Below are positions 1-11,375 of a DNA stretch of 64,000 nucleotides, piece after piece (position 1 is the stretch's first letter; the number at the start of each line of letters is the position of its first letter). The DNA comes from Dryocola sp. LX212 (GTDB lineage Bacteria; Pseudomonadota; Gammaproteobacteria; Enterobacterales; Enterobacteriaceae). Below the pieces are notes generated by a model. It worked only from the letters and a program-made list of their open reading frames with translations. It had not been told where the DNA came from and did no database searches. The stretch covers positions 2,046,001 to 2,110,000 of the forward strand of contig CP167917.1 of assembly GCA_041504365.1 (NCBI GenBank), written 5' to 3'. The translations under genes and the position numbers were made by a program.

Positions 1-1
1 G

Positions 2-1036
2 AATTATGGACTATTTCTGGCCAAAATTGTCACTGTTGTCGTCGCGATCGCGGCTGTTGTTCTCATTGTTGTGAATGCCGCGGTGCGTAAAAAACACCAG
101 CGTGGTGAACTGCGTCTCACCAACCTGAGCGAACAGTATCAGGAGATGCGTGAAGAAATGCAGGTCGCTCGTCTTGATAACCATCAGCAGAAACAGTGGC
201 ATAAAGGCCAGAAGAAAAAGCATAAGCTTGAGGCAAAACAAGCCAAAGCGCGGGCCAAACGCGGTGAAACAGTCAGTTCTGACAAGCCAACGCTCTATGT
301 GCTGGATTTTAAAGGCAGTATGGACGCCCACGAGGTCACTTCTCTACGTGAAGAAGTCACCGCCGTGCTGGCCGTTATCAAACCGGAAGATGAGGTGCTG
401 TTGCGACTGGAAAGCCCGGGTGGCGTGGTGCATGGATATGGCCTCGCGGCGTCCCAGTTGCAGCGCCTGCGCGATCATAAAGTTCGCCTGACCGTAGCAG
501 TAGATAAAGTCGCTGCCAGCGGCGGCTACATGATGGCCTGCGTGGCGGATCGCATTGTTGCCGCGCCGTTTTCTATTATTGGCTCCATCGGCGTCGTGGC
601 ACAGGTGCCTAACTTCCACCGTCTTTTAAAGCGTAACGATATTGATATCGAGTTACATACCGCTGGGCAGTACAAACGTACCCTGACGCTGCTGGGTGAA
701 AACACCGAGCAGGGACGCGAGAAGTTCCGGGAAGACCTGAACGAAACGCACCTTCTTTTTAAGTCTTTCGTACACGAAATGCGCCCGAGTCTGAACATTG
801 AAGCTGTCGCTACCGGTGAACACTGGTACGGCCTGCAGGCAAAAGAAAAAGGCTTAGTGGACGACGTCAGTACCAGCGACGATTTGCTTATCAGCCTGAT
901 GGCAAACCATGATGTCATTGGCGTGCGTTATGCCCAGCGCAAGAAAATGATGGATCGTTTCACGGGCAGTGCGGCAAACAGTCTGGATCGTTTGTTGCTG
1001 CGCTGGTGGCAACGCGGTGAAAAGCCGCTATTGTAA
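2..1036 (+). CDS. sohB: SohB, inner-membrane S49 protease (5' end outside window)
   Basis: Predicted inner-membrane peptidase of the S49 (signal peptide peptidase A) family. The reading frame is open from base 2, so the start codon and about four or five residues lie left of the window. It opens with one hydrophobic membrane anchor, then a charged Lys/Gln/Glu-rich stretch, then the S49 domain. The motif SGGYMMACVAD carries the probable catalytic serine, and GQYKRTLT carries the probable general-base lysine. Total length would match the roughly 349 residues of E. coli SohB. A strong hairpin terminator follows the stop codon. The convergent yciN downstream is the same order as in E. coli. Identity is very likely; the natural substrate of SohB is not well defined. 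Confidence 0.95.
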   Translation, partial: NYGLFLAKIVTVVVAIAAVVLIVVNAAVRKKHQRGELRLTNLSEQYQEMREEMQVARLDNHQQKQWHKGQKKKHKLEAKQAKARAKRGETVSSDKPTLYVLDFKGSMDAHEVTSLREEVTAVLAVIKPEDEVLLRLESPGGVVHGYGLAASQLQRLRDHKVRLTVAVDKVAASGGYMMACVADRIVAAPFSIIGSIGVVAQVPNFHRLLKRNDIDIELHTAGQYKRTLTLLGENTEQGREKFREDLNETHLLFKSFVHEMRPSLNIEAVATGEHWYGLQAKEKGLVDDVSTSDDLLISLMANHDVIGVRYAQRKKMMDRFTGSAANSLDRLLLRWWQRGEKPLL

Positions 1037-1050
1037 AGGAAGGATTAAGA

Positions 1051-1074
1051 GCGAGGCTGATAGCCTCGCTTTTT
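1051..1074 (+). terminator. Rho-independent terminator of sohB
   Basis: A perfect 8 bp stem (GCGAGGCT / AGCCTCGC) with a three-base loop is followed by five T residues, 14 bases after the sohB stop. It lies just before the end of convergent yciN, so it separates the two transcripts. Confidence 0.85.
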
Positions 1075-1087
1075 ACTTCAGGCGGCT

Positions 1088-1339
1088 TCAGTCCTGTAGA
1101 TGGTATTTTTCAGAAAGCAGGTGAGCCAGGTGTTTGAACATATTGAATACCGCAGTGCTTTTTCCGGTCGGTAAGCCTTGTTCATCAAGGAAGTATTCGC
1201 CGCTAAATACCAGCACGCCATTTTTTTGCTCAACGCCAGTAGCATGCATGCCGTGCATGAAATCTTCATGTTCACGGATGATCTTGTTGGCCTCGGCAAG
1301 AAGCGTCTCACGGTCAATAGGCTGAGTAGTAGATTGCAT
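1088..1339 (-). CDS. yciN: YciN, small cytosolic protein of unknown function
   Basis: The product has 83 residues, the same length as E. coli YciN, and sits in the same place between sohB and topA. It is mostly charged and helical, with no signal peptide or membrane segment, so it is probably cytosolic. The start has a good Shine-Dalgarno sequence (GGAG) on the minus strand. It converges on sohB and diverges from topA. No catalytic motif is visible and the family has no established biochemical role; identity rests on length, sequence resemblance and position. Confidence 0.9.
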   Translation of the reverse strand: MQSTTQPIDRETLLAEANKIIREHEDFMHGMHATGVEQKNGVLVFSGEYFLDEQGLPTGKSTAVFNMFKHLAHLLSEKYHLQD

Positions 1340-1742
1340 GTTGTCTCCTCCAGAAAACTGGCGTTAGTTTACGTCCACATGACGGCGTTGGGCAATATCT
1401 CCCTGTAAAGTGTGGACCTGCAAAAAGTTGACCATGCTGGCGAGAAACGGTTTTGCATGCTAATAAAGTTGCGTATCGGATTTTATCAGGTAGAGTGTGA
1501 CGCTTTCGCAAATCTGGCAAAGGATTTGCTTGACATTCAACCAAACTTCCGTCGTGCTATGTCACCTGTACGAAAGAGCCGTTATCTCAATCACCTGCGC
1601 TGCTTCAGCTTTCGGATTAGGTGCTTGAAAAAAGAGTTGATCTCCCTTGCGGCTGCCGCAATATAAAAAAGGCGCGCCGATTGTGAGAGATTGAGACAGC
1701 GTGCGACGTATTCTGGATGAATTAAATTAGGTAAAGGTGAAT
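1340..1742. other. yciN-topA divergent intergenic region
   Basis: About 400 bases separate the divergent starts of yciN and topA. In E. coli the corresponding region carries several topA promoters sensitive to supercoiling and heat shock; I infer the same here but cannot place a promoter confidently. The short frames in it have no recognisable product. Confidence 0.5.
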
Positions 1743-4340
1743 ATGGGTAAAGCTCTCGTCATCGTTGAGTCCCCGGCAAAAGCCAAAACGATCAACAAAT
1801 ATCTCGGTAATGACTACGTGGTTAAGTCCAGCGTAGGCCATATCCGTGATTTGCCGACCAGTGGATCAACCACCAAGAAGAGCGCTGACTCTGCCTCCAC
1901 CAAAACGACCAAAAAGGTCAAAAAGGATGAACGCGGCGCGCTCGTAAACCGTATGGGTGTCGACCCGTGGCACAGCTGGGAAGCCCAGTATGAAGTGCTG
2001 CCGGGCAAAGAAAAGGTGGTTTCAGAACTGAAATCCCTTGCTGAGAAAGCCGACCATATCTATCTCGCAACCGACCTTGACCGCGAAGGGGAGGCCATTG
2101 CATGGCACCTGCGGGAAGTGATCGGGGGCGATGAATCGCGCTATAGCCGCGTGGTGTTTAACGAAATCACCAAAAATGCTATCCAGCAGGCATTCGAAAA
2201 GCCGGGCGAACTGAATATTGACCGTGTGAACGCTCAGCAGGCGCGTCGCTTTATGGACCGCGTCGTGGGCTACATGGTTTCTCCGCTGCTGTGGAAGAAA
2301 ATTGCCCGTGGCCTGTCCGCAGGCCGTGTGCAGTCCGTTGCGGTGCGTCTGGTTGTGGAGCGTGAGCGCGAAATTAAAGCGTTCGTGCCGGAAGAGTTCT
2401 GGGAAATTGATGCCAACCTGGCAACGCCTAAGGGCGACAATTTGCCGGTTCAGGTCAGCCACCACAAAGATAAACCCTTCCGTCCGGTCAATCGTGAACA
2501 GACCATGGCGGCGGTCAGCGAGCTTGAAAAAGCGAGCTACAGCGTACTTGAGCGTGAAGACAAGCCGACCAGTAGCAAACCTGGCGCGCCGTTTATCACC
2601 TCCACGCTGCAGCAGGCGGCAAGCACCCGTCTTGGTTTTGGCGTCAAGAAAACCATGATGATGGCGCAGCGCCTGTATGAAGCAGGCCACATCACCTACA
2701 TGCGTACCGACTCCACTAACCTGAGCCAGGACGCGGTGAACATGGTGCGTGAGTACATCGGCGAGAACTTTGGCAAGAAATACCTGCCTGAGTCACCGCT
2801 TCAGTACTCCAATAAAGAGAATTCTCAGGAAGCGCACGAAGCGATTCGTCCTTCTGACGTCGGCGTAGTTTCTGAATCCCTGAAGGATATGGAAGCGGAC
2901 GCGCAGAAGCTTTATCAGCTGATCTGGCGCCAGTTCGTGGCCTGTCAGATGACGCCTGCACAGTACGACTCCACGACCTTAACCGTCGCCGCCGGTGATT
3001 ACCGCCTGAAAGCGCGTGGCCGTATCCTGCGCTTCGACGGCTGGACAAAAGTGATGCCTGCGCTGCGCAAAGGTGACGAAGACAAAACGCTGCCTGCGGT
3101 GAACAAAGGTGACGCGATGTCGCTGGTTGAACTGCTGCCGGGCCAGCACTTTACCAAGCCACCCGCTCGTTTTAGCGAAGCGTCGCTGGTAAAAGAGTTG
3201 GAAAAACGTGGTATCGGTCGACCTTCCACTTACGCCTCTATCATTTCCACCATCCAGGATCGTGGTTATGTGCGTGTGGAAAACCGTCGTTTCTATGCGG
3301 AAAAAATGGGCGAGATAGTCACCGATCGCCTGGAAGAGAACTTCCGCGAGCTGATGAACTACGACTTTACCGCGCAGATGGAAAACAACCTCGACCAGGT
3401 GGCCAACAATCAGGCCGAGTGGAAAGGGGTGCTGGACGAGTTCTTCACCGATTTCAGCGGCCAGCTTGAAAAAGCGGCGCAGGAACCGGAAGAGGGCGGG
3501 ATGCGCCCGAACCAGATGGTGCTCACCAGCATCGACTGCCCGACCTGTGGCCGTCAGATGGGTATCCGTACCGCCAGCACCGGCGTGTTCCTGGGCTGTT
3601 CCGGCTACGCCCTGCCGCCGAAAGAGCGTTGCAAGACCACCATTAACCTGGTGCCGGAAAACGAAGTGCTCAACGTCCTTGAGGGCGACGACGCGGAAAC
3701 TAACGCCCTGCGCGCGAAGCGTCGCTGTGCTAAATGCGGCACCGCGATGGACAGCTACCTTATCGATCCGAAGCGCAAGCTGCACGTTTGTGGTAACAAC
3801 CCAACCTGCGACGGCTACGAAATCGAAGAGGGCGAGTTCCGTATCAAAGGTTATGACGGCCCTATCGTTGAATGCGAAAAATGTGGTTCCGAAATGCACC
3901 TGAAAATGGGGCGTTTCGGTAAATACATGGCCTGCACCAACGAAGACTGTAAGAACACCCGTAAGATTCTGCGCAACGGCGAAGTGGCTCCTCCGAAGGA
4001 AGACCCGGTTCCATTGCCGGAGCTGCCGTGCGAGAAATCAGACGCCTACTTTGTTCTGCGTGACGGCGCAGCTGGCGTGTTCCTGGCAGCCAACACCTTC
4101 CCTAAATCGCGTGAAACCCGCGCGCCGTTAGTGGAAGAGCTGTACCGCTTCCGTGACCGTCTGCCGGAAAAGCTGCGCTATCTGGCAAATGCCCCGCAGC
4201 AGGACGCGGAGGGTAATAAGTCGGTGGTACGCTTTAGCCGTAAGACCAAACAGCAGTACGTTTCCTCCGAGAAAGACGGCAAGGCCACCGGCTGGTCCGC
4301 CTTCTTCGTTGACGGGAAATGGGTCGAAGGGAAGAAGTAA
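1743..4340 (+). CDS. topA: DNA topoisomerase I
   Basis: Type IA topoisomerase that relaxes negatively supercoiled DNA by nicking and passing a single strand. The N-terminus [15 protein letters not shown] begins a Toprim domain with the acidic [13 protein letters not shown] motif. The active-site tyrosine is in the YMRTDSTN segment, near residue 319 in E. coli numbering. The C-terminal third has three tetracysteine zinc-ribbon motifs (CPTCGRQ, CAKCGTA and CEKCGSE regions) and a basic tail. Starting at the second methionine of the open frame gives 865 residues, the E. coli length. It is followed by its own terminator and then cysB. Identity is effectively certain. Confidence 0.98.
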   Translation: MGKALVIVESPAKAKTINKYLGNDYVVKSSVGHIRDLPTSGSTTKKSADSASTKTTKKVKKDERGALVNRMGVDPWHSWEAQYEVLPGKEKVVSELKSLAEKADHIYLATDLDREGEAIAWHLREVIGGDESRYSRVVFNEITKNAIQQAFEKPGELNIDRVNAQQARRFMDRVVGYMVSPLLWKKIARGLSAGRVQSVAVRLVVEREREIKAFVPEEFWEIDANLATPKGDNLPVQVSHHKDKPFRPVNREQTMAAVSELEKASYSVLEREDKPTSSKPGAPFITSTLQQAASTRLGFGVKKTMMMAQRLYEAGHITYMRTDSTNLSQDAVNMVREYIGENFGKKYLPESPLQYSNKENSQEAHEAIRPSDVGVVSESLKDMEADAQKLYQLIWRQFVACQMTPAQYDSTTLTVAAGDYRLKARGRILRFDGWTKVMPALRKGDEDKTLPAVNKGDAMSLVELLPGQHFTKPPARFSEASLVKELEKRGIGRPSTYASIISTIQDRGYVRVENRRFYAEKMGEIVTDRLEENFRELMNYDFTAQMENNLDQVANNQAEWKGVLDEFFTDFSGQLEKAAQEPEEGGMRPNQMVLTSIDCPTCGRQMGIRTASTGVFLGCSGYALPPKERCKTTINLVPENEVLNVLEGDDAETNALRAKRRCAKCGTAMDSYLIDPKRKLHVCGNNPTCDGYEIEEGEFRIKGYDGPIVECEKCGSEMHLKMGRFGKYMACTNEDCKNTRKILRNGEVAPPKEDPVPLPELPCEKSDAYFVLRDGAAGVFLAANTFPKSRETRAPLVEELYRFRDRLPEKLRYLANAPQQDAEGNKSVVRFSRKTKQQYVSSEKDGKATGWSAFFVDGKWVEGKK

Positions 4341-4355
4341 TTTTCCTGTGAAATG

Positions 4356-4384
4356 AAAAACCGGAGCCTGGCTCCGGTTTTTTT
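4356..4384 (+). terminator. Rho-independent terminator of topA
   Basis: The stem CCGGAGC / GCTCCGG with a three-base loop is flanked by A residues upstream and seven T residues downstream. It starts 16 bases after the topA stop. Confidence 0.9.
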
Positions 4385-4533
4385 ATATCCCCTTATATAA
4401 CATCTTTATTATTTTTTCTTAATATCTATACAGAGAAGATATAACTGATATAGTGATCCCATTGCATTTTTCACTTTCATATCGTCTTACTCCCCGCATC
4501 GCCTGCGACGGGGCGTTTTGACCTGGATGGTAA

Positions 4534-5511
<978 letters not shown>

Positions 5512-5517
5512 TGACGC

Positions 5518-5555
5518 ACGGTATCTTCTTGTGCTTAAGAGGGTACCGTTCTTTT
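5518..5555 (+). terminator. Probable terminator of cysB
   Basis: An ACGGTA / TACCGT stem encloses a partly paired CTT/AAG interior and is followed by TCTTTT, starting 7 bases after the cysB stop. The stem is imperfect, so confidence is moderate. Confidence 0.55.
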
Positions 5556-5843
5556 CCGACAGAGGAATACGAATTAGACTCATCCGGATTTAAATCCCGC
5601 ACTTAATACCCCTCACATTATAATGGTTAATATGTCTCTATTATGCGACAGGCGTAGTTAACAATTAACCGCAGCGCAAATCCCAGTGTTCAATAACTTA
5701 TTTCATGTCAAAAGATTAAATCTTTTCCTGAAAACAGCGCGCAAATTCGCTGGCTTTTGAGCTAGAGTTTCTTTAGGATTAATCCCAACAGACGATTGTT
5801 TATACCGATTGTTAATGAATTTCTGATAAGTGGTGTCGATTGT
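5556..5843. other. Intergenic region upstream of ymiA
   Basis: Together with the cysB terminator this makes a gap of about 330 bases. It is AT-rich and presumably carries the promoter for the ymiA-yciX small-gene pair. I could not identify a specific box, and no coding frame of recognisable product is present. Confidence 0.4.
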
Positions 5844-5984
5844 ATGAGGTTAGCAATGCCTGCAGGACGTGAACAACCGCAAAGGGATCCCGAGCTTAAA
5901 CGCAAAGCATGGCTTGCGGTCTTTGTGGTTTCAGGCCTGTTCTGGCTGGTGGTCGCGCTGGTGGCCTGGCATTACTGGAGCTGA
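5844..5984 (+). CDS. ymiA: YmiA, small single-span membrane protein
   Basis: A 46-residue protein: a polar N-terminus (MRLAMPAGREQPQRDPELKR), then one hydrophobic helix ending in WHYWS. Length and position between cysB and acnA match E. coli YmiA. The first methionine of the open frame would add 16 residues absent from the family, so the start at MRLAMP is chosen. The downstream yciX start is only two bases after the stop, so the two are almost certainly co-transcribed and perhaps translationally coupled. No function is established. Confidence 0.85.
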   Translation: MRLAMPAGREQPQRDPELKRKAWLAVFVVSGLFWLVVALVAWHYWS

Positions 5985-5986
5985 AC

Positions 5987-6166
5987 ATGGTGACTCACGG
6001 ACAAGTGCAGCAGTCCAATCCTGTGTGTCAACAGGATGACAAAGCCATTCAGACGCAGAAGGGAGCAAAAAACGCCAAAAACGTGTCCCCCGAGCGCTGG
6101 AAACTGTCAAAGCAGCAGCAGGATTTTATCGATCTTTTTGCTGCTGACGATCACAAAAAACAATAA
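5987..6166 (+). CDS. yciX: YciX, small hydrophilic protein
   Basis: A 59-residue, Gln- and Lys-rich soluble protein with a conserved-looking C-terminal part (ERWKLSKQQQDFIDLFAADD). It starts two bases after ymiA stops and matches the position of yciX in E. coli. No membrane segment, signal peptide or metal motif is visible. Function is unknown; pairing with membrane protein YmiA suggests, but does not show, a joint role. Confidence 0.75.
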   Translation: MVTHGQVQQSNPVCQQDDKAIQTQKGAKNAKNVSPERWKLSKQQQDFIDLFAADDHKKQ

Positions 6167-6328
6167 TTACTCATTTCATTTACGTTTAATTAACTTGCTG
6201 TCAATCACACTTTTTATATTAGCGGCAGCAAACTGGCGTACTTATTAATAACTACACACGGCAATATTCTTCGCGACTGCTTAATTAGTCAGTCAATGTG
6301 CATAGCGTATATTAAAAGAGTAATGCTT

Positions 6329-6427
6329 ATGATTAACTTCGGAAGTCTTAAATACTGGTCATGGGTTGGCGCGTTCACCGTATCGGTGTTGTTCTGGGCG
6401 CAACTGATCGCCACGCTGGCTAACTAA
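6329..6427 (+). CDS. ymiC: YmiC-like micropeptide, one membrane helix
   Basis: A 32-codon frame immediately upstream of acnA encodes a short polar head (MINFGSLKYW) followed by one hydrophobic span ending at ATLAN. E. coli has an annotated small membrane protein, YmiC, at this position. Two in-frame ATG codons exist (6323 and 6329). The second sits about 8 bases after an AAGAG Shine-Dalgarno-like sequence and is preferred. Function is unknown. It has the composition of a real membrane micropeptide, but it is short enough that confidence is moderate. Confidence 0.65.
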   Translation: MINFGSLKYWSWVGAFTVSVLFWAQLIATLAN

Positions 6428-6581
6428 TTCAAACGCCCTGGCTCCGAGCCCGGGCGTTTTCGTCTCCGCAGCCGCTAAAATGCCATTTATCATTTTGGGT
6501 TGTTATCAAAACGTTACGACATGTTTGTGTTATCTTTAATAGTGACCCTGAATTCACTCAGGACATCGTTAAGGAGGAGCT

Positions 6582-9257
6582 ATGTCGTCAACCCTACGAG
6601 AAGCCAGTAAGGATACGCTACAGGCGCTGGATAAAACCTATCACTACTACAGCCTGCCGCTGGCATCAAAGGAACTTGGGGATATCACCCGTCTACCCAA
6701 GTCGCTAAAAGTTCTGCTTGAAAACCTGCTGCGCTGGCAGGATGAAGATTCGGTGACCCGAGAGGATATTCATGCGCTGGCGGGCTGGCTGAAAAACGCC
6801 CACGCCGACCGTGAAATTGCCTACCGCCCTGCGCGCGTATTAATGCAGGATTTTACCGGCGTTCCCGCAGTCGTCGATCTGGCCGCAATGCGTGAAGCCG
6901 TCAAACGTCTCGGCGGCGACACCGCCAAAGTAAACCCACTTTCTCCCGTCGACCTGGTCATTGACCACTCCGTTACCGTTGACCACTTCGGCGATGATGA
7001 TGCTTTCGAAGAGAACGTGCGCCTTGAGATGGAGCGTAACCACGAGCGTTATGTCTTCCTGCGCTGGGGGCAGCAGGCTTTCAGCCGTTTCAGCGTCGTG
7101 CCACCGGGCACCGGCATTTGCCATCAGGTAAACCTTGAGTATCTCGGGAAAGCTGTCTGGAGCGAAATGCAGGGCGATGAGCTCGTGGCCTATCCGGACA
7201 CGCTGGTCGGCACCGACTCCCACACCACGATGATCAACGGCCTCGGCGTTCTGGGCTGGGGAGTGGGGGGCATCGAGGCGGAAGCCGCCATGCTCGGCCA
7301 GCCGGTATCAATGCTGATCCCCGATGTTGTGGGCTTTAAGCTCGACGGCAAACTGGGCGAAGGCATTACCGCCACCGACCTGGTGCTGACCGTCACCCAG
7401 ATGCTGCGTAAGCACGGCGTTGTGGGTAAATTTGTTGAGTTTTACGGTGACGGGCTGGACTCGCTGCCGCTGGCGGACCGCGCCACCATCGCCAACATGG
7501 CACCAGAGTACGGTGCAACCTGTGGCTTCTTCCCGATAGATGCCGTGACGCTGGATTACATGCGCCTCAGCGGCCGCACGGAAGATCAGATTGCGCTGGT
7601 TGAAGCCTATGCTAAAGCACAGGGCATGTGGCGCAACACCGGTGATGAACCTGTCTTTACCAGCACGCTGTCTCTGGATATGAACGAAGTTGAGGCGAGC
7701 CTTGCCGGGCCAAAACGCCCGCAGGATCGCGTCGCGCTGGGTGATGTGCCAAAAGCCTTTAGCGCCAGCAACGAACTCGAAGTCAATTCATCGCAAAAAG
7801 ACCGCGCTCCGGTTAATTACATGATGGGCGGGCACGAATATCAGCTTCCTGACGGGGCCGTTGTTATCGCCGCCATTACCTCCTGTACCAACACGTCTAA
7901 CCCGAGCGTGCTGATGGCTGCGGGGCTGCTGGCGAAAAAGGCTCTGACGCTGGGGCTGAAACGACAGCCGTGGGTCAAGGCCTCCCTGGCTCCGGGCTCC
8001 AAAGTTGTTTCTGATTACCTGGCGAAGGCGAGACTGACGCCGTATCTGGACGATCTTGGCTTCAACCTTGTAGGCTACGGCTGCACAACCTGTATCGGTA
8101 ACTCCGGGCCGCTGCCGGATCCCATTGAGCAGGCCATCAAAAAAGGCGATCTTACCGTCGGTGCGGTGCTTTCCGGTAACCGTAACTTTGAAGGCCGTAT
8201 CCACCCGCTGGTAAAAACGAACTGGCTGGCTTCGCCGCCGCTGGTGGTTGCCTATGCGCTGGCCGGGAACATGAACGTTAACCTGGTGACCGATCCGCTG
8301 GGACACGATCGCAAAGGTGACCCGGTTTATCTTAAAGATATCTGGCCGAGCAGCCAGGAGATCGCCCGTGCGGTAGCCCAGGTTTCCACTGAAATGTTCA
8401 ACAAAGAATATGCTGAGGTCTTCGAAGGCACGCCGGAGTGGCGCAACATCCAGGTTGACCGGTCTGACACCTATGGCTGGCAGAGCGATTCCACCTATAT
8501 CCGTCTGTCGCCGTTCTTCGATGATATGGAAGCGGAGCCGAAGCCCGTTGAGGATATCCACGGTGCCCGCGTGCTGGCCATGTTGGGGGATTCGGTCACT
8601 ACGGACCACATCTCACCTGCGGGGAGTATCAAGCCAGACAGCCCGGCGGGACGCTATCTGCAAAATCACGGCGTGGAGCGCAAAGACTTCAACTCCTACG
8701 GATCGCGCCGCGGCAACCACGAAGTGATGATGCGCGGCACCTTTGCCAACATCCGTATCCGCAACGAAATGGTTCCCGGCATTGAAGGCGGCATGACGCG
8801 CCTGCTGCCCGGCGATGAGCTGATGTCCATCTACGATGCGGCAATGCGCTATCAGGCCAAAGGCATTCCGTTGGCGGTCATCGCTGGTAAAGAGTACGGC
8901 TCTGGCTCAAGCCGCGACTGGGCGGCAAAAGGCCCGCGTCTGCTGGGGGTGAGGGTGGTTATTTCCGAATCGTTCGAACGTATCCACCGCTCAAATCTGA
9001 TTGGCATGGGCATTCTGCCGCTGGAGTTCCCGCAGGGCGTGACGCGCAAAACGCTGGGCCTGACGGGAGACGAGACGCTCGATATCGCCGGCCTGAACGA
9101 CCTGAAGCCGGGCGCGACGGTGCCGGTGACGCTGATTCATGCCGACGGTCGCAAAGAGGTGGTGGAGTGTCGCTGCCGAATCGACACCGGCAATGAGTTA
9201 ACCTATTTCCGTAACGATGGCATTTTGCACTACGTGATCCGTAATATGCTGAAGTGA
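6582..9257 (+). CDS. acnA: Aconitate hydratase A
   Basis: Monomeric [4Fe-4S] aconitase interconverting citrate and isocitrate. In E. coli it is the stress- and stationary-phase enzyme and, as apoprotein, also binds RNA. The iron-sulfur ligands are the cysteine in [11 protein letters not shown] and the pair in [11 protein letters not shown]. Substrate-binding motifs such as GTDSHTT and [13 protein letters not shown] are intact. It has 891 residues, as in E. coli. A strong Shine-Dalgarno (AAGGAGG) precedes the start. E. coli acnA is controlled by SoxRS, RpoS, CRP, ArcA and FNR; I did not resolve those sites here. It ends in a REP-like repeat rather than a clear terminator. Confidence 0.97.
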   Translation: MSSTLREASKDTLQALDKTYHYYSLPLASKELGDITRLPKSLKVLLENLLRWQDEDSVTREDIHALAGWLKNAHADREIAYRPARVLMQDFTGVPAVVDLAAMREAVKRLGGDTAKVNPLSPVDLVIDHSVTVDHFGDDDAFEENVRLEMERNHERYVFLRWGQQAFSRFSVVPPGTGICHQVNLEYLGKAVWSEMQGDELVAYPDTLVGTDSHTTMINGLGVLGWGVGGIEAEAAMLGQPVSMLIPDVVGFKLDGKLGEGITATDLVLTVTQMLRKHGVVGKFVEFYGDGLDSLPLADRATIANMAPEYGATCGFFPIDAVTLDYMRLSGRTEDQIALVEAYAKAQGMWRNTGDEPVFTSTLSLDMNEVEASLAGPKRPQDRVALGDVPKAFSASNELEVNSSQKDRAPVNYMMGGHEYQLPDGAVVIAAITSCTNTSNPSVLMAAGLLAKKALTLGLKRQPWVKASLAPGSKVVSDYLAKARLTPYLDDLGFNLVGYGCTTCIGNSGPLPDPIEQAIKKGDLTVGAVLSGNRNFEGRIHPLVKTNWLASPPLVVAYALAGNMNVNLVTDPLGHDRKGDPVYLKDIWPSSQEIARAVAQVSTEMFNKEYAEVFEGTPEWRNIQVDRSDTYGWQSDSTYIRLSPFFDDMEAEPKPVEDIHGARVLAMLGDSVTTDHISPAGSIKPDSPAGRYLQNHGVERKDFNSYGSRRGNHEVMMRGTFANIRIRNEMVPGIEGGMTRLLPGDELMSIYDAAMRYQAKGIPLAVIAGKEYGSGSSRDWAAKGPRLLGVRVVISESFERIHRSNLIGMGILPLEFPQGVTRKTLGLTGDETLDIAGLNDLKPGATVPVTLIHADGRKEVVECRCRIDTGNELTYFRNDGILHYVIRNMLK

Positions 9258-9273
9258 GAAAGGAGATCCGCCC

Positions 9274-9354
9274 GAAGCGTAGGGCGGATAAACGAAGAGT
9301 CATCCGCCGCTGGGTTGTCTGGTGGATGGCGCTGCCGCTTATCCCCCCTACAAT
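9274..9354. repeat. REP/BIME-type palindromic pair after acnA
   Basis: Two head-to-head palindromic units lie between the convergent ends of acnA and ribA: a GTAGGGCGGATAAACG...CATCCGCC unit and a GGTGGATGGCG...CGCTTATCCCCCC unit. They resemble the other REP-like units in this window (36.8 kb and 52.1 kb) and the enterobacterial REP family. Such elements usually sit after genes and can stabilise 3' ends or stop transcription. Confidence 0.7.
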
Positions 9355-9364
9355 TGATCGAGAA

Positions 9365-9955
9365 TTATTCGGAAAGCAAATGCCCCATCTTCGCCGCTTT
9401 CGTGTCCAGATAGTGCGCGTTCTTCGGGTTACGCCCCACAATTAACGGCACTCGCTCAACGATATTAATACCCGCCTCGCTCAGAATTTCGACTTTCTTC
9501 GGGTTATTGGTCAGCAAGCGCACCGCGTCCACGCCCAGCAGCTTGAACATATCCGCGCATAAGGTGAAGTCACGCTCGTCCGCCGCAAAGCCTAACTGAT
9601 GGTTTGCTTCAACCGTGTCGTAACCTTTGTCCTGCAGGGCGTAGGCACGGATTTTATTCAGCAGCCCAATATTTCTGCCTTCCTGACGATGGTAAAGCAG
9701 CACGCCGCGGCCTTCCTCTGCTATGTGCGACAGCGCGGCTTCGAGCTGGAAACCGCAGTCGCAGCGCAGGCTAAACAGCGCGTCACCCGTCAGGCATTCA
9801 GAATGCACACGGGCCAGTACGGATTGATCCCCGGTAATATCACCAAAAACCAGGGCCACGTGGTCCTGCCCGGTTGCCAGTTCTTCAAAACCCACCATCA
9901 GGAAATCGCCCCATGGGGTTGGCAGTTTGGCTTCTGCCACACGTTTAAGCTGCAT
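9365..9955 (-). CDS. ribA: GTP cyclohydrolase II
   Basis: First committed enzyme of riboflavin synthesis. It converts GTP to 2,5-diamino-6-ribosylamino-pyrimidinone phosphate, formate and pyrophosphate. It has 196 residues, as in E. coli. The zinc site is [15 protein letters not shown] (three cysteines), followed by the nucleotide-binding [12 protein letters not shown] segment and the catalytic Tyr/Arg region. It is a stand-alone RibA, not the RibBA fusion. It is convergent with acnA and divergent from pgpB, so it is transcribed alone. No FMN riboswitch was seen upstream. Confidence 0.96.
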   Translation of the reverse strand: MQLKRVAEAKLPTPWGDFLMVGFEELATGQDHVALVFGDITGDQSVLARVHSECLTGDALFSLRCDCGFQLEAALSHIAEEGRGVLLYHRQEGRNIGLLNKIRAYALQDKGYDTVEANHQLGFAADERDFTLCADMFKLLGVDAVRLLTNNPKKVEILSEAGINIVERVPLIVGRNPKNAHYLDTKAAKMGHLLSE

Positions 9956-10161
9956 GTGATTCTCCAGGTACTTATTTTGACGCCCGGGGGCGACTGCCAG
10001 CTTTCTGGCGGCAATGATTATCGTTATTTTGCCACAAGGCGGAACACTTCGCCTAATAGACTGGCCGGTCTGCTATTTTTACCTGTAGCAGAACGTGCCG
10101 TTTTCCCTTCTGTGCACTTTTTCGGGTATCCTTGGGCGACTTTGATTGTTAAGGAGCAACA

Positions 10162-10926
10162 ATGCGGGCTATCGCTAAACGAACGGCTGCCGGTGCCGGA
10201 CTGCTATTAATCATGCCGTTAACCGTCTGGTTTTCTGGCTGGCAATGGGCACCTGACGGCGGTAACGCCTGGCTAAAAGCGATGTATTGGGTCACAGAGA
10301 CCGTGACTCAGCCCTGGGGCATTATCACGCACGTTTTGCTCTGCGGCTGGTTCCTGTGGTGCCTCAGGTTCCGCTTAAAAGCGGCGCTGATGCTTTTTGC
10401 TATCCTTGGTTCGGCTATCCTTATTGGTCAGGGTGTTAAGTCGGTGATTAAAGATAAAGTCCAGGAGCCGCGTCCGTTTGTGGTCTGGCTTGAAAAAACG
10501 CAGCATGTTCCGACCGATGAGTTCTACAATTTAAAGCGTAAGCAGCGCGGTGAGCTGGTTAAAAATCAACTTTCCACCCACAGCGAAGTGCCTGGCTGGC
10601 TGCGTCAGCACTGGCAAAAAGAGACCGGCTTTGCGTTTCCCTCAGGCCACACTATGTTTGCCGCCAGCTGGGCATTATTAGGTGTTGGGCTGCTCTGGCC
10701 GCGTCGCCGCACGTTTACCCTCGTCCTGCTGCTGGTATGGGCTACAGGCGTAATGGGTAGCCGTTTGCTGCTGGGCATGCATTGGCCACGGGATCTGGCG
10801 GTGGCTACGCTCATCTCCTGGCTGCTGGTCACGCTTGCCACCTGGCTTGCTCAAAAGTGGTGCGGACCGCTTACGCCGCCAGCGGAAGAAGACCAGGAAA
10901 TAGCCGAAAGGGATGAAGAACCTTGA
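10162..10926 (+). CDS. pgpB: PgpB, membrane phosphatase for phosphatidylglycerophosphate and undecaprenyl pyrophosphate
   Basis: Type 2 phosphatidic acid phosphatase (PAP2) of the inner membrane with its active site facing the periplasm. It removes phosphate from phosphatidylglycerophosphate and undecaprenyl pyrophosphate. The three PAP2 motifs are present: KDKVQEPRP, PSGH, and SRLLLGMHWPRDL, which holds the nucleophilic histidine. About six hydrophobic spans are seen. It has 254 residues, as in E. coli. Shine-Dalgarno AAGGAGC precedes the ATG. It diverges from ribA and lies upstream of lapAB, all envelope-lipid related. Confidence 0.95.
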   Translation: MRAIAKRTAAGAGLLLIMPLTVWFSGWQWAPDGGNAWLKAMYWVTETVTQPWGIITHVLLCGWFLWCLRFRLKAALMLFAILGSAILIGQGVKSVIKDKVQEPRPFVVWLEKTQHVPTDEFYNLKRKQRGELVKNQLSTHSEVPGWLRQHWQKETGFAFPSGHTMFAASWALLGVGLLWPRRRTFTLVLLLVWATGVMGSRLLLGMHWPRDLAVATLISWLLVTLATWLAQKWCGPLTPPAEEDQEIAERDEEP

Positions 10927-11063
10927 GATTATTGATTTAATCCCCATTTCTAATGAATTGGACGTCGCTAATGGATTCCCCGGGCTCCCCGGAAATGGTA
11001 ATTTATACCGTTGAACAGCATTAGGGCATAACAGTCGCGCAAGACCACATAACGGGAAGTAAT

Positions 11064-11369
11064 GTGAAATATTTATTCATCTTTTTACTGCTGCTGGCGA
11101 TCTTTGTGGTTTCCGTTACCTTGGGTGCGCAAAACGATCAGGTCGTTAACTTTAATTACCTGCTGGCGCAGGGCGAATACCGGGTCTCCACATTGCTGGC
11201 AACACTCTTTGCCGCTGGCTTTATCATCGGCTGGCTGATTTGTAGCCTGTTCTGGTTGCGCGTGCGTATTCTTCTTGCGCGTGCCGATCGTAAAGTTAAA
11301 CGCCTTGAGCAACAGGTGACCGTGGAGCCCGTGGTGCCAGCGACCTCCGTTCCGGCAGTGAAGGAATAA
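11064..11369 (+). CDS. lapA: LapA, inner-membrane partner of LapB
   Basis: A 101-residue protein with two transmembrane helices (about residues 1-20 and 42-62) and a cytosolic coiled tail (former name YciS). In E. coli it is co-transcribed with lapB and associates with the lipopolysaccharide assembly machinery. The two hydrophobic segments and a Lys/Arg-rich amphipathic region after the second helix fit the family. The lapB start follows 6 bases after the stop. In E. coli the operon has a heat-shock promoter; I did not identify the box here. Confidence 0.93.
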   Translation: MKYLFIFLLLLAIFVVSVTLGAQNDQVVNFNYLLAQGEYRVSTLLATLFAAGFIIGWLICSLFWLRVRILLARADRKVKRLEQQVTVEPVVPATSVPAVKE

Positions 11370-11375
11370 CCGTAT

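Noticed and set aside
1412-1666. 84-codon frame between yciN and topA
   Set aside because: It lies in the topA promoter region, has no convincing ribosome-binding site and its translation resembles no family.
9974-10160. FMN riboswitch upstream of ribA
   Set aside because: No RFN-type conserved helices were recognised; in enterobacteria the FMN riboswitch belongs to ribB, not ribA.
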